Positions 8,711 to 17,321 of a stretch of 64,000 bases of DNA are shown here, in pieces. The stretch comes from Acidobacteriaceae bacterium (lineage in GTDB: Bacteria > Acidobacteriota > Terriglobia > Terriglobales > Acidobacteriaceae): positions 62,001 to 126,000 of the forward strand of contig PLXE01000120.1 in NCBI GenBank assembly GCA_003151335.1, written 5' to 3'. How positions within the stretch are numbered: position 1 is the first letter of the stretch; each line of letters opens with the position of its first letter. The position numbers and the translations under genes were made by a program. Below the pieces are notes generated by a model that worked only from the letters and a program-made list of their open reading frames with translations, was not told the DNA's origin and did no database searches.

Positions 8711-9496
8711 TCATGAACGAGTTCGGCCGGTTGCCAGCGAGGGAGCGGGCTTGCGCTTGGCGCCTTTTGCCCTGGGGCGGCCGTTGGTCTCCGGCTTACG
8801 GCTGAGGTCCGGCGCCCGACGCGGCTTCCAATCGGCGGCTTTTTCCGCTCGCACTCCCCGCAGAAAAATATCGCTCATCTCGCAAGCGATGGTTTCCGCG
8901 TCAGGATCGACGCGGGGCTTGTACCAGGTGTGCAGCCAGTTCATCATTCCGAAAAGGCCCATGACCGCCGTGCGCGTGGATATCCCGCCCGTCGCGCCGG
9001 CATTGCGCCCCACAAATTTCAGCCCTTCCGTCTTCACCAGGTCCTCCACCAGTCCGACACAGATGCGATAGTACTCACGCTTGATGGCCGCCAGTTCGGC
9101 GCCAAACCCGTCCTTCAAAACGTCGGCTTCATGCGACAGCACCTTCATCGCTTTTTCTCTGGCGACGGCATAGCTAATGTGATTGTGGACGAAGATGCGG
9201 ATGCGGGTCTCGGGATCGTGACTTTCCTGCAGGCGCTCGCGCAATCGCTCGATAATCGTGTTGAAGGTGTGCTGCTGGATGAAATACAGCAGTTTCTCTT
9301 TGGATTCGAAATAGTAGTAAAGACCGGCCAGCGAGATACCGCTCAAGCGCGATAAGTCGCGCATGGAAGCGCCCTCATACCCCTTTTCGGCAAAAATCTC
9401 GGTGGCGTAGTCGAGAATCTCGCCCAGGCGGCGATCGAAGCGGGTATCGACCGAGGAAGGATGTTCCAAGGCCCGGGTTGTGGAGGATGAGGACAT
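8711..9496 (-). CDS. TetR/AcrR-family transcriptional regulator
   Basis: A 261-residue repressor with an N-terminal helix-turn-helix (ILDYATEIFAEKGYEGASMRDLSRLSGISLAGLYYYF, cited in part; about residues 25-60) followed by a TetR_C ligand domain with charged helices. The C-terminal 40 residues are Lys/Arg/Pro-rich and unstructured. The ORF runs to 9826, but ATG 9496 starts a normal TetR N-terminus and the upstream part overlaps the divergent region. TetR proteins beside acyl-CoA genes usually sense the CoA thioester; here it may control the hydratase/reductase genes downstream on the same strand. A palindrome 50 bases upstream is a candidate autoregulatory operator. Confidence 0.88.
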   Translation of the reverse strand: MSSSSTTRALEHPSSVDTRFDRRLGEILDYATEIFAEKGYEGASMRDLSRLSGISLAGLYYYFESKEKLLYFIQQHTFNTIIERLRERLQESHDPETRIRIFVHNHISYAVAREKAMKVLSHEADVLKDGFGAELAAIKREYYRICVGLVEDLVKTEGLKFVGRNAGATGGISTRTAVMGLFGMMNWLHTWYKPRVDPDAETIACEMSDIFLRGVRAEKAADWKPRRAPDLSRKPETNGRPRAKGAKRKPAPSLATGRTRS

Positions 9497-9545
9497 GTGG
9501 CGGTCGTCAATCGGGAAGCACGAACCTCGGAAAGCGGCTCCGTTT

Positions 9546-9555
9546 CGAACGTTCG
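9546..9555. promoter_or_regulatory. Candidate TetR operator palindrome
   Basis: Perfect 10-base palindrome CGAACGTTCG followed by a further GTTC, about 50 bases upstream of the TetR start. Position and symmetry suit a TetR-family operator; no binding data are implied. Confidence 0.4.
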
Positions 9556-9712
9556 TTCTAATTTTAGTCTTACCCGGCTGATCCGGCAACCGCTCGATGC
9601 AAAGCGGGCTTACCTCAACGCCCATCGTTTTGGCCATCGCTTCTGTTTCCTGGAAAAGGCCTCTTCCTGGTTGATGGTCGCGGGCCACACGGGCGCCCCT
9701 GAAACAGTTGCG

Positions 9713-9741
9713 TTGACAAGCAACGCCCGAAAGGGCAAACT
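9713..9741 (+). promoter_or_regulatory. Candidate sigma-70-type promoter for the RsbW-like/STAS operon
   Basis: TTGACA at 9713-9718, a 17-base spacer, then CAAACT at 9736-9741 (-10 with 4 of 6 matches), about 70 bases before the ATG at 9812. Confidence 0.4.
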
Positions 9742-9811
9742 GCTCCATCTTGGAGATTCTGTTCCTTTGGGCCTTGAACTCCGCACTGAGCAGGCCGGAA
9801 CGAGCCAATTG

Positions 9812-10261
9812 ATGACCGCGCCACAACGCGTTTCATACAGGATGGAATCGACGCTGGAAAGCGTCAACCAGGCCGAAGCGATGGCCGAGCAGTTCTCGTC
9901 GCGGGCGGGTTTCGAGGAGGACACGCGGGGCGGAATTTCGATGGCGGTCCGCGAGGCGATGATCAACGCTGTGTTGCACGGTAACGGCTACGACCCGGCC
10001 AAGAGCGTAAAGTTAACCTTTGAGCAAAACGGGCGGGAGTTGATCATCACGATCACCGATCAGGGCAAAGGACTGGACCCGGACGAGGTTCCTGACCCGC
10101 TTGCCCCGGAAAATCTTATGAAACAATCCGGCCGTGGGATATTCTTAATGCGGGCTTTCATGGATGAAGTCCGTATCCGTAAAGTTGACCCCGGCACTGA
10201 AATTACTTTGATCAAGCGGCTCCAGAACAACGATCTGGACCCTCAGGAGGCTTCCACGTGA
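9812..10261 (+). CDS. RsbW/SpoIIAB-like anti-sigma factor serine kinase (HATPase_c_2)
   Basis: A 149-residue GHKL ATPase. The N-box is in EAMINAVLHGNGYD (about residues 48-61), G1 box ITDQGKGLDPDE and G2 box SGRGIFLMRAFMD. Such kinases bind a sigma factor or other partner and phosphorylate a STAS antagonist, here encoded by the next gene, with which it overlaps as GTGA. The ORF track extends to 9497 but that part reads through the promoter region and the TetR divergent spacer; ATG 9812 gives a family-length protein. No sigma factor is adjacent, so the partner is unknown. Confidence 0.85.
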   Translation: MTAPQRVSYRMESTLESVNQAEAMAEQFSSRAGFEEDTRGGISMAVREAMINAVLHGNGYDPAKSVKLTFEQNGRELIITITDQGKGLDPDEVPDPLAPENLMKQSGRGIFLMRAFMDEVRIRKVDPGTEITLIKRLQNNDLDPQEAST

Positions 10262-10605
10262 GCATGAAAGCAAGCACCCGGCAGGTAGATGGCGTCACTA
10301 TTGTCGACTTGAGCGGGCGAATCACTTTGGGCGAAGGCAGTGTGGTGTTGCGCGATACCGTCAAGGACCTGCTGGGCAAAGGACAGAAGAAGATTCTGCT
10401 AAACCTGGGCGATGTCAGCTACATCGACAGCTCGGGCATTGGCGAGCTGGTTAGCGCCTTCACCTCGGTCCGCAACCAGGGCGGCGAGTTGAAGCTGCTG
10501 CATCTGACCAAGAAAGTGCACGATCTGCTGCAGATCACCAAGCTCTACACCGTCTTTGACGTGAAGGACGACGAAGCCGGCGCCATCACGGCATTCGGCA
10601 AGTAG
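10258..10605 (+). CDS. Anti-anti-sigma factor (STAS domain)
   Basis: A 115-residue SpoIIAA/RsbV-like STAS protein. The phosphorylatable serine is in YIDSSGIGEL (about residue 58). Unphosphorylated it would sequester the RsbW-like kinase encoded just upstream. The GTG at 10258 has GGAGG seven bases before it and overlaps the upstream stop; the ATG two codons later would be too far from the SD. A hairpin terminator follows about 40 bases after the stop. Confidence 0.9.
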   Translation: MSMKASTRQVDGVTIVDLSGRITLGEGSVVLRDTVKDLLGKGQKKILLNLGDVSYIDSSGIGELVSAFTSVRNQGGELKLLHLTKKVHDLLQITKLYTVFDVKDDEAGAITAFGK

Positions 10606-10644
10606 CCGGCTTCGCCTGTCGGCAGCGTGATGTTGCCAGACCCT

Positions 10645-10680
10645 AACGCCCTTTCGCGTCTCGCGGGAGGGCGTTTGTTG
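10645..10680 (+). terminator. Rho-independent terminator after the STAS gene
   Basis: Stem AACGCCCT (10645-10652) and AGGGCGTT (10668-10675) followed by a short T-rich tail TTGTTG. Confidence 0.6.
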
Positions 10681-10828
10681 CTGGCAATTAGCAAGTAGCA
10701 ACTAACAATTAGTTCTCAAGATTTACCGCTGCCGTCAGTGGCGGCGAGATCACGCCGAACGGCGCGTTGCCAGCACGATAGCGGTGATTTTGGCCAGTTT
10801 AGCTTCGCATTGCTAGTTGCTAACTGCG

Positions 10829-12055
10829 CTAGTTGCTAATTGCTTGCTGCCCGCTTTCTAACTTCGGTGCAAAGCGCATCCCGTAAAACAGCACCGCCGC
10901 CGAAAGCGCAACCGCCCCAATCATTGCCATAAGTCCTGTCTGAAGATTGCTTTTATCGGAGATGTACCCGATCAGAGTGGGTGAAAAAGCGTCGCCCAGC
11001 AGGTGGATGGTAAATATGTTCACCGCCAGGGCGGTGGCGCGAATGCGCGCGCTGACCGAGTTCACCAGGGCTGCATTGAGCGGAGCGGTGTTAAGGAGAA
11101 GGCAAAATTCGCCAAGGAAAATTGCCGGGTACATCGCCGGCCCGGTGCAATATATAGCCGCGATGATGGCCGGAATGGAAAGCGTCATCCCGATGGCGGA
11201 GATGAGTTGATAAGCTGCGGGGATGCGCCGCAGCAGGCGATCGCCCAGCCATCCCCCCAGCAAGGTGGCCACCGTTCCGGCGATTACCGTCATGCCGCCG
11301 AAGGAAATATTGGCGTGCTCCAACGGCACGTGCCGGATGCGGTAAAGGAATGTGGGCATCCACACTTGCAGACCACCGATGGCGAAGGTCATCATGGCCG
11401 CTCCCAGGCTGATGGTCCAAAAAGCCCGGTTGCGAAACAGGCCGCGCACGGAACCGCGCTCGAAGCTGTCGGCCATGTGATCGCTGGCGCCGCGCACGGG
11501 TTCGCGCAGTGCTAAAACGCCAAACGCCAGCAGCAAGCCGGGCAGCGCCGAAATCAGGAACGGGGCCCGCCAGCCGTAGCGGCTCCCCAGGTAGCCGCCG
11601 ACGAGGTAGCCCAGCGCACTGCCCACCGGCGTTGCCAGATAGAAAAGACCCATCACCCGGCCGCGCATGGTCTCCGGAAAAATGTCAGAGAGGAACGCCG
11701 GCGAAATGGCGACGAAGGTTGCCTCTCCGATACCGACGATGACGTGGCGGAGCAAGAGTTCGTCGTAATTGTGCGTGACCGCGCTCAGCAGCGTGGCCAG
11801 GCTCCAGACAAAGGCGCCTGCCGCCATGATCCAGCGGCGCGGAAAGCGATCGGCCAGGGGAACGATCAGTGGCGCGGCAATCATGTAGCAGACAAAAAAA
11901 GCGGAGGTCAAAAAGCCGACCTGCTTGTCACTGAGGGTGAATTCCTTCTGGATCAGCGGTTGCACCGCGAACAGCACGTTGCGATCGATGTAGTTGAGAA
12001 AGTTCAGCGCCGTCAGCAGCAGCAGCGCGACCCAGGCATTGGTCTTGGCAGACAT
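10829..12055 (-). CDS. MFS transporter, Spinster-like
   Basis: A 408-residue inner-membrane major facilitator with about 12 hydrophobic segments. The first helix contains LNYIDRNVLFAVQP, the NYIDR motif typical of the Spinster-type MFS group, and the loop after helix 2 has PLADRFPRRW, the MFS motif A variant. Substrate is unknown. Start is placed at ATG 12055 (MSAKTNAWVALLLL) because upstream residues to 12157 are charged and come from a low-complexity stretch; neither start has an SD. The gene is alone on its strand, flanked by heptad-repeat-containing spacers. Confidence 0.88.
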   Translation of the reverse strand: MSAKTNAWVALLLLTALNFLNYIDRNVLFAVQPLIQKEFTLSDKQVGFLTSAFFVCYMIAAPLIVPLADRFPRRWIMAAGAFVWSLATLLSAVTHNYDELLLRHVIVGIGEATFVAISPAFLSDIFPETMRGRVMGLFYLATPVGSALGYLVGGYLGSRYGWRAPFLISALPGLLLAFGVLALREPVRGASDHMADSFERGSVRGLFRNRAFWTISLGAAMMTFAIGGLQVWMPTFLYRIRHVPLEHANISFGGMTVIAGTVATLLGGWLGDRLLRRIPAAYQLISAIGMTLSIPAIIAAIYCTGPAMYPAIFLGEFCLLLNTAPLNAALVNSVSARIRATALAVNIFTIHLLGDAFSPTLIGYISDKSNLQTGLMAMIGAVALSAAVLFYGMRFAPKLESGQQAISN

Positions 12056-12372
12056 GGGTGGGCGGAGGATAACACGAGGGGCGGCGGTTCGCTTTTCGCG
12101 ATACGCTTTTCGCTCGTCGCTGCTCGCTTTAAGGATTCGCTCCAGGTACAAACTCAACTCTCGCCACCGCGAACTGAAGGAGGTTGATAGCAGCCCCGCA
12201 AAAATCCTTCCAATGTAGGCGATACCGAGATACTCTCTCGTGGAGAAGAATCGGCAAGTGAACGCGCGCGGTAGCTCCTAACCGCGCCATCTCCTCCCGC
12301 TGCGCCCGCCGGGGCGGCAGGACACTTGTCCACCCTTCTCAGTCGTACCCAATCTATCGTCGCGGAGAGTGT
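12056..12372. other. Gene-free stretch between divergent genes
   Basis: Contains a short direct repeat CGCTTTTCGC (around 12090 and 12105) and presumably the promoters of the MFS gene and of the downstream secreted protein. I see no convincing promoter hexamers or RNA structure. Confidence 0.4.
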
Positions 12373-12999
12373 ATGAAACGCTTGCTGCTGTTCCTGGTTT
12401 GTGTGATGTTGCAGGTCACCCTGCTGGCACAAGATTCGAAGCCGGCAACCGACGCCAACGCCGTGGCCGATTCGCAGCCCACGGCCAATAGCAAACCCGC
12501 GGCTAATTCCGACCGCATGTTTTTTCCCAAGGACTGGTATTGGGGATGGGCGCAATTCGACATCACTCCCCCGCACAATGAGGCCGATCCCAACCTGTGC
12601 GCGGCCAATGCAGGACAATTCGGTGGCGTGCACTCACAGTGCAGCGCCTTTGGGCGCTACATGATCTCGGGGGCGGTAGAGTTGCGTCCCTTCGGCCGCA
12701 CCTTGCTGCGCCGGGTCAATTTCTTTTACGATCCCACGTTCCTGTTCGGCAAAAACATTCCGCAAACCCTGTACACCTGGTCGTGGAGCGGAATTGGTAT
12801 GGAGTACTCCTGGGGCGTTGGAATCGATCTCCCTAAGCGATTTGAATTTCGCGTAACCGGTCATCCGCAGATGCAGCGGTTCGGAGCGCGCGATCAACCG
12901 TTGGGGCCGGCGTGGCTGGGTCCCAATGGCCCCTGGGGCCGCTACAATGCGTTCGGAATTCGCAAGTATTTTGGGACGCGGCGAGAGGGCACGTACTAA
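12373..12999 (+). CDS. Secreted hypothetical protein
   Basis: A 208-residue protein of unknown function. Residues 1-20 form a signal peptide (MKRLLLFLVCVMLQVTLLAQ), followed by a 25-residue Ala/Asn/Ser/Asp-rich linker. The rest is rich in Trp, Tyr, Phe and Gly with alternating polarity and ends in an aromatic (GTY), so a small outer-membrane or periplasmic beta-rich fold is possible. It stands alone between the divergent MFS gene and the convergent queF. Confidence 0.7.
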   Translation: MKRLLLFLVCVMLQVTLLAQDSKPATDANAVADSQPTANSKPAANSDRMFFPKDWYWGWAQFDITPPHNEADPNLCAANAGQFGGVHSQCSAFGRYMISGAVELRPFGRTLLRRVNFFYDPTFLFGKNIPQTLYTWSWSGIGMEYSWGVGIDLPKRFEFRVTGHPQMQRFGARDQPLGPAWLGPNGPWGRYNAFGIRKYFGTRREGTY

Positions 13000-13009
13000 G
13001 ACCGCGGCA

Positions 13010-13408
13010 TTAGTTCTTCGGTCTCGGGAAGCGCGCAATCACGACCGTGCCGATACCTCCGCGGGGACGAAACTCGCCTTTGACTTCAGCCCATTTCGGC
13101 TGGCTGGCGCGCACCACGTCCTCGAGAACGCGGTTCACGACGTTTTCCTGGAAGATGCCGAGATTGCGATAGCCGATCAGGTATTCCTTTAGCGACTTCA
13201 GCTCGAGGCAGGCCTTGTCGGGCATGTAGCGAATCCACAGTGTACCGAAGTCAGGCAGTCCGGTCTTGGGACATACGGAGGTGAACTCGGGTATGTCGAT
13301 CACAATCTCGTAGCCGGGAAATTGGTTCGGCCACGTTTCGATTTCCGGAAATCTGGCGGACAGACCAGCCGCGGCGTGCTCGAGCGTATAGCGTGCGCTT
13401 TTTGCCAT
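13010..13408 (-). CDS. queF: NADPH-dependent 7-cyano-7-deazaguanine reductase QueF (unimodular)
   Basis: QueF reduces preQ0 to preQ1 in queuosine biosynthesis. The 132-residue protein has the catalytic cysteine in FTSVCPKTGLPDFG and the QueF motif LELKSLKEYLIGYRN, and the length suits the short cytosolic (type I) class. The ORF runs to 13510, but ATG 13408 (MAKSARYTLEH) is the natural start. No other queuosine genes are in the window. Confidence 0.94.
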   Translation of the reverse strand: MAKSARYTLEHAAAGLSARFPEIETWPNQFPGYEIVIDIPEFTSVCPKTGLPDFGTLWIRYMPDKACLELKSLKEYLIGYRNLGIFQENVVNRVLEDVVRASQPKWAEVKGEFRPRGGIGTVVIARFPRPKN

Positions 13409-13632
13409 GGCCCTATTGTAGCGATGCGCGCGGCGGTATCGAGATGAGAAATGGCGAGTCAAGATCCGAGTCATGCTGGGCTGGCTGCGTCTTCGGGCTG
13501 GCTCGCACATCAGATGGGAAGGGGCAGCAGGGGCCCTTCCCAGTCTGGGGGGGCGATTGCCCAGCGGGTTCGCCTTGGCGCCGGCCGAGGTGGAAGTTGT
13601 GCCCTACGTTATACTTATAGATCCGAGTAAAA

Positions 13633-14889
13633 ATGGCAGCAGCAACTGAGAACGGCCATGACCGCGTAACGGGAAGACGGTGGGGCATCGTTATTGGCCT
13701 GACTGTGGCGGTGGTGGTGCTCGCAGCTTTCGTGTCTCTGCACCGTTCTCAAGTGGCTGTCCGGATCGGTCGCGCCGATCGCGAAACCATCACCGAAAGC
13801 ATCGCCACCAACGGCAAGATCGAAGCCCTGAATAACTTCGAGGCTTACGCGCCCACGGCCACCACGGTGAAAAAGATTTATGTGCAGCAGGGTTCATGGG
13901 TGAAGCCCGGGCAATTACTTGTGCAACTGGAAGATGCCAACGCGCGGTCGCAGGCAGCGCGGGCCGAGGCGCAATTGAAGGGCGCAGAAGCCGATAGCAA
14001 CGCTGTGGAAAACGGTGGCACCAAGGACGAGTTGCTGACCACGCGCAATGCCCTGGTGAAAGCCCAGGCTGATCGGGATGCCGCGCAACGGAATCTGCAA
14101 GCCATGCAGCGCTTGTTGCAGAGCGGGGCGGCGTCGCAAGCCGAGGTGGATGCCGCGCAGAGCCGGTTTCAGATTGCCGAAGCCAACGTGCAGTTGCTGC
14201 AACAGAAACTGAGCGGACGCTACTCACCACAGGAGGTGGGCCACGTCGAGTCGCAGCAGGCTGAAGCTCGCGCCTCGCTTGCCGCCGCACAGGAGTTGCT
14301 GAGAAATTCAAACATTGTGGCTCCGCGCGCCGGAATGGTCTATTCCCTGCCGGTGCGGCAAGGTGCATTTGTCAACCCTGGAGATCTGCTGGTGCAGGTG
14401 GCGGACCTGCACCAGGTACGAGTACGCGCATTTGTCGACGAACCGGAGATCGGCAAACTGCGAAAGGGCCAATTGGTGGAAGTCACGTGGGACGCCATCC
14501 CGGGGCGGGTCTGGCAGGGCACGCTGGAAACTCTGCCTACAACGGTGGTGCAGCGCGGGACGCGAATGGTCGGCGAAGTGACCTGTGTGGTCGAAAACAG
14601 CGATCTCAAGCTGCTGCCTAATACCAATATCAGCGTTGCCGTCGTCATCGCGCGGCAGCAAGACGCGCTAACCGTACCTCGCGAAGCCGTGCATCAGGAC
14701 GCCAACGGCCAATTCGTATTCCAGGTGACCAACGGGGAGTTGCAGCGACGCGACGTGAAAACCTCCATCGAAAACCTCACGCGCATCCAAGTCACCAGCG
14801 GCCTCCCCGACCATGCGGTGCTGGCGTTGGGCGCCATCAACATGCAGTCCCTGCGCGAAGGGATGCTGGTGAAAGTCGCTAATCCATGA
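13633..14889 (+). CDS. HlyD/RND-family periplasmic adaptor (membrane fusion protein)
   Basis: A 418-residue adaptor: one N-terminal membrane helix (about residues 17-37), a barrel-sandwich/lipoyl half (KKIYVQQGSWVKPGQLLVQLED), a long alpha-hairpin coiled coil with Ala/Gln-rich heptads (about residues 100-220), the second lipoyl half (IVAPRAGMVYSLPVRQGAFVNPGD) and a beta-barrel. It would bridge an inner-membrane transporter and the TolC-like protein encoded two genes on. It overlaps the TPR gene as ATGA. No ABC or RND transporter is in this cluster. Confidence 0.9.
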   Translation: MAAATENGHDRVTGRRWGIVIGLTVAVVVLAAFVSLHRSQVAVRIGRADRETITESIATNGKIEALNNFEAYAPTATTVKKIYVQQGSWVKPGQLLVQLEDANARSQAARAEAQLKGAEADSNAVENGGTKDELLTTRNALVKAQADRDAAQRNLQAMQRLLQSGAASQAEVDAAQSRFQIAEANVQLLQQKLSGRYSPQEVGHVESQQAEARASLAAAQELLRNSNIVAPRAGMVYSLPVRQGAFVNPGDLLVQVADLHQVRVRAFVDEPEIGKLRKGQLVEVTWDAIPGRVWQGTLETLPTTVVQRGTRMVGEVTCVVENSDLKLLPNTNISVAVVIARQQDALTVPREAVHQDANGQFVFQVTNGELQRRDVKTSIENLTRIQVTSGLPDHAVLALGAINMQSLREGMLVKVANP

Positions 14890-15836
14890 AGGTCTTGTAT
14901 TCCAGGTTCTCCGTTCTGTTTCTGCTGCTGGCGGTCACGACGATCGCCGCCGCCGATCCTGCAACCGTGGAGTTACTGTCCCGTGGCCGCATGAATGAAG
15001 CGATCAGCGCGTTGTCCAACCGCGGCGATGCGGAATCGTTCAACCTCCTGTCCCGCGCCTACTACGCCATGGAGCGCTGGGACGATGCCGTGCGATGGGG
15101 AGAGCGCGCGGTCGCCGAGCGGCCCCAGGACGCCGGTTATCATCTTTGGCTGGCACGAGCGTATGGCAGGAAGGCGGGCGATTCGAGTCCACTCGCCGCT
15201 GCCGGACTGGCGCGCAAGGCCAAGAATGAGTTTGAGCGCGCCGTGCAACTGGATCCCGCGAACGTAGAGGCCCGCAGCGATCTTTCCAAGTATTACGTGC
15301 AAGCTCCGGCCGTCATGGGAGGGGGACTGGATAAGGCCCGCGATCAGGCGGCGCAGGTCAACCAATACGACGCTGCTGAGGCCCATTCGATCCTGGCGCA
15401 GGTTGCCGCCAAGGCAAAACGGTACGATGAGGCTGAGAGCCAGTTCCGCAGCGCTATCAAGGAGGCCCACAATCCTGCGACTTATTGGCTGCAACTGGCC
15501 GATTTTTACCGTCTCCGTGGACGATTCGATGATGTGCAGAAGACGGTGCTGACGGCCATGGCGCTGCCCAGCCGGGCCGCCGAAAACTATTTTGACGCCG
15601 CCAACGAACTGTACCTTAGCGGTCGTGACTTTCCAGACGCGACGCAATATTTGCAGAAGTATCTCGATTCTGGTGGACTGGTGGAGGATGCACCGGCGTT
15701 TCGCGCCCACTACCTGCTAGGTCAGATCGACGAGAAGATGGGCCGTGGTGCGGACGCCACCTCGGAATATGAGGCGTCACTTGCTCTGGCGTCCGGTTTC
15801 GACCGCGCGCGGAAAGCTCTTGACCGGCTACAGTAG
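14886..15836 (+). CDS. Exported TPR-repeat protein
   Basis: A 316-residue protein with a signal peptide (residues 1-23, cleavage near AAADP) and several tetratricopeptide-like helical pairs, for example ERWDDAVRWGERAVAERP and AKRYDEAESQFRSAIKEA. TPRs mediate protein-protein contacts; lying between an HlyD and a TolC gene with a four-base overlap upstream, it may be a periplasmic assembly factor of the exporter, though that is inference. Confidence 0.85.
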   Translation: MKVLYSRFSVLFLLLAVTTIAAADPATVELLSRGRMNEAISALSNRGDAESFNLLSRAYYAMERWDDAVRWGERAVAERPQDAGYHLWLARAYGRKAGDSSPLAAAGLARKAKNEFERAVQLDPANVEARSDLSKYYVQAPAVMGGGLDKARDQAAQVNQYDAAEAHSILAQVAAKAKRYDEAESQFRSAIKEAHNPATYWLQLADFYRLRGRFDDVQKTVLTAMALPSRAAENYFDAANELYLSGRDFPDATQYLQKYLDSGGLVEDAPAFRAHYLLGQIDEKMGRGADATSEYEASLALASGFDRARKALDRLQ

Positions 15837-15869
15837 CCGTCTTCAATCGTTTCACTAGGTAGAGCAAGG

Positions 15870-17222
15870 ATGCCCCGAAGGCCCCGCTGTTACAGAATGA
15901 TCCGGGTTGGTTGTGCTGCGAGGGTAGGCGCTCTCGCCTGCGCACTTGCCCTTTCTTGTGCTCCTTGCGTTGCCGCCGATGCTGCGGCTGCGGAACCCAT
16001 TTCCTTCCGTAGAGCAGTGGACTTGGCGCTGCAGCACAGCGGTGTCATGGGCATCGCGACCGTCAACCAATGGCGAGCGCGCGAGGCCTATGAGGAGGTT
16101 CGGGCGAACTATATTCCGCAGATCACAATTGGTTCCGGCCTGGGCTACTCTTATGGATTTCCGCTCACCCTGGAAGGCTCGGCGCCATCGGTGGTGAACT
16201 TCAATTCCTCCCAGTCGTTATTCAACCTCTCGCTGCGGCAGTTCCTCAAAGCTGCGAAGATCGACTGGAATGCGAGTTCCCTGGACGTGCAAGACAAGCG
16301 CGACTCCGTCATTCTGGATACCGCGCTGACCTACGCACAACTCGATCAGCTCACCGGCAAGCTGAAGGCGTTAGGCGAAGCTCAAAGCGCGGCCGAGAAC
16401 GCACAATTTGTCACCGAACAGCGCCTGCAGCAGGGCGTGGACAGCAAGCTTGACCTCACCAAGAGCCAACTGGTGGCGGCTCGCATTCGGTTGCGAATTG
16501 CCGAGGCGCAGGGGCAAGCCGACGTGCTGCGCGAGCATCTATCCAAGCTGCTGGGATTACCTGCCGAGTCCATCGCGGTCGAGCCTGCATCGATGCCTGA
16601 GCTGCCCGTGATTTCGCAGGATGACGATCTGCCGGCCCGCACTGTGGAGAACAGTCTCGCCGTGAAGCAGGCCGAACAGAAAGTGGCCGCTGCACAGGCG
16701 CGAGCTACCGGCGAACACAAGGCGCTGACAATGCCCATCATCGATTTGGCATCGCAATACGCTTATCTGGCCAAATACAATAACTACGATCTCTACTATC
16801 GTAACTACACTGCCAACAATTTCAGTGGTGGCCTGAATATCAGGTTCCCCATCTTCAATTCGGTGCAGAAAGCCAAGGCGGAGCAAGCTGATGCCAGTGC
16901 CTTGATCGCGAAGAAGCAGGTAGAGAGCACAAAGAACCAGGTCAGCGAAGATGCCTTGAAGCTGCAAAGGTCTCTGCGCCAACTAGCCGCCGCACGAGAT
17001 GTGGCCAAATTGGAATGGGAAGTAGCTCAAGGGGACCTGGAGGCGGTGAAGGCCCGAATCGAGACCGGCAACGCCAACACCCGCGATCAGCAAAACGCCC
17101 GCCTCGATGCCGAAGATAAGCACGCCGCCTACTTTGACGCTCAGCTCGAACTCAGCCGGGCCGAACTGCAGCTGCTCCGGCTTACCGGCGAACTGGAAAA
17201 ATGGGCCATTCCACCTCGCTAA
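15870..17222 (+). CDS. TolC-family outer membrane efflux protein
   Basis: A 450-residue outer-membrane channel subunit. It has a signal peptide (about residues 1-35, ending PCVAADA), then two OEP repeats with the usual long coiled-coil helices (EAQSAAENAQFVTEQRLQ and AEQKVAAAQARA) and a tyrosine/asparagine-rich beta segment around residues 295-320. It closes the HlyD-TPR-TolC operon (33-base gap from the TPR gene). Confidence 0.88.
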   Translation: MPRRPRCYRMIRVGCAARVGALACALALSCAPCVAADAAAAEPISFRRAVDLALQHSGVMGIATVNQWRAREAYEEVRANYIPQITIGSGLGYSYGFPLTLEGSAPSVVNFNSSQSLFNLSLRQFLKAAKIDWNASSLDVQDKRDSVILDTALTYAQLDQLTGKLKALGEAQSAAENAQFVTEQRLQQGVDSKLDLTKSQLVAARIRLRIAEAQGQADVLREHLSKLLGLPAESIAVEPASMPELPVISQDDDLPARTVENSLAVKQAEQKVAAAQARATGEHKALTMPIIDLASQYAYLAKYNNYDLYYRNYTANNFSGGLNIRFPIFNSVQKAKAEQADASALIAKKQVESTKNQVSEDALKLQRSLRQLAAARDVAKLEWEVAQGDLEAVKARIETGNANTRDQQNARLDAEDKHAAYFDAQLELSRAELQLLRLTGELEKWAIPPR

Positions 17223-17321
17223 TCAACCGTTGACTGCCAGCCATAAAATGTATCCCGCTGGCGGTGAAATGTATCTAACCGAAACATAGGTAAGAAGTTC
17301 CGCCGGTACGGCACAAATGAT

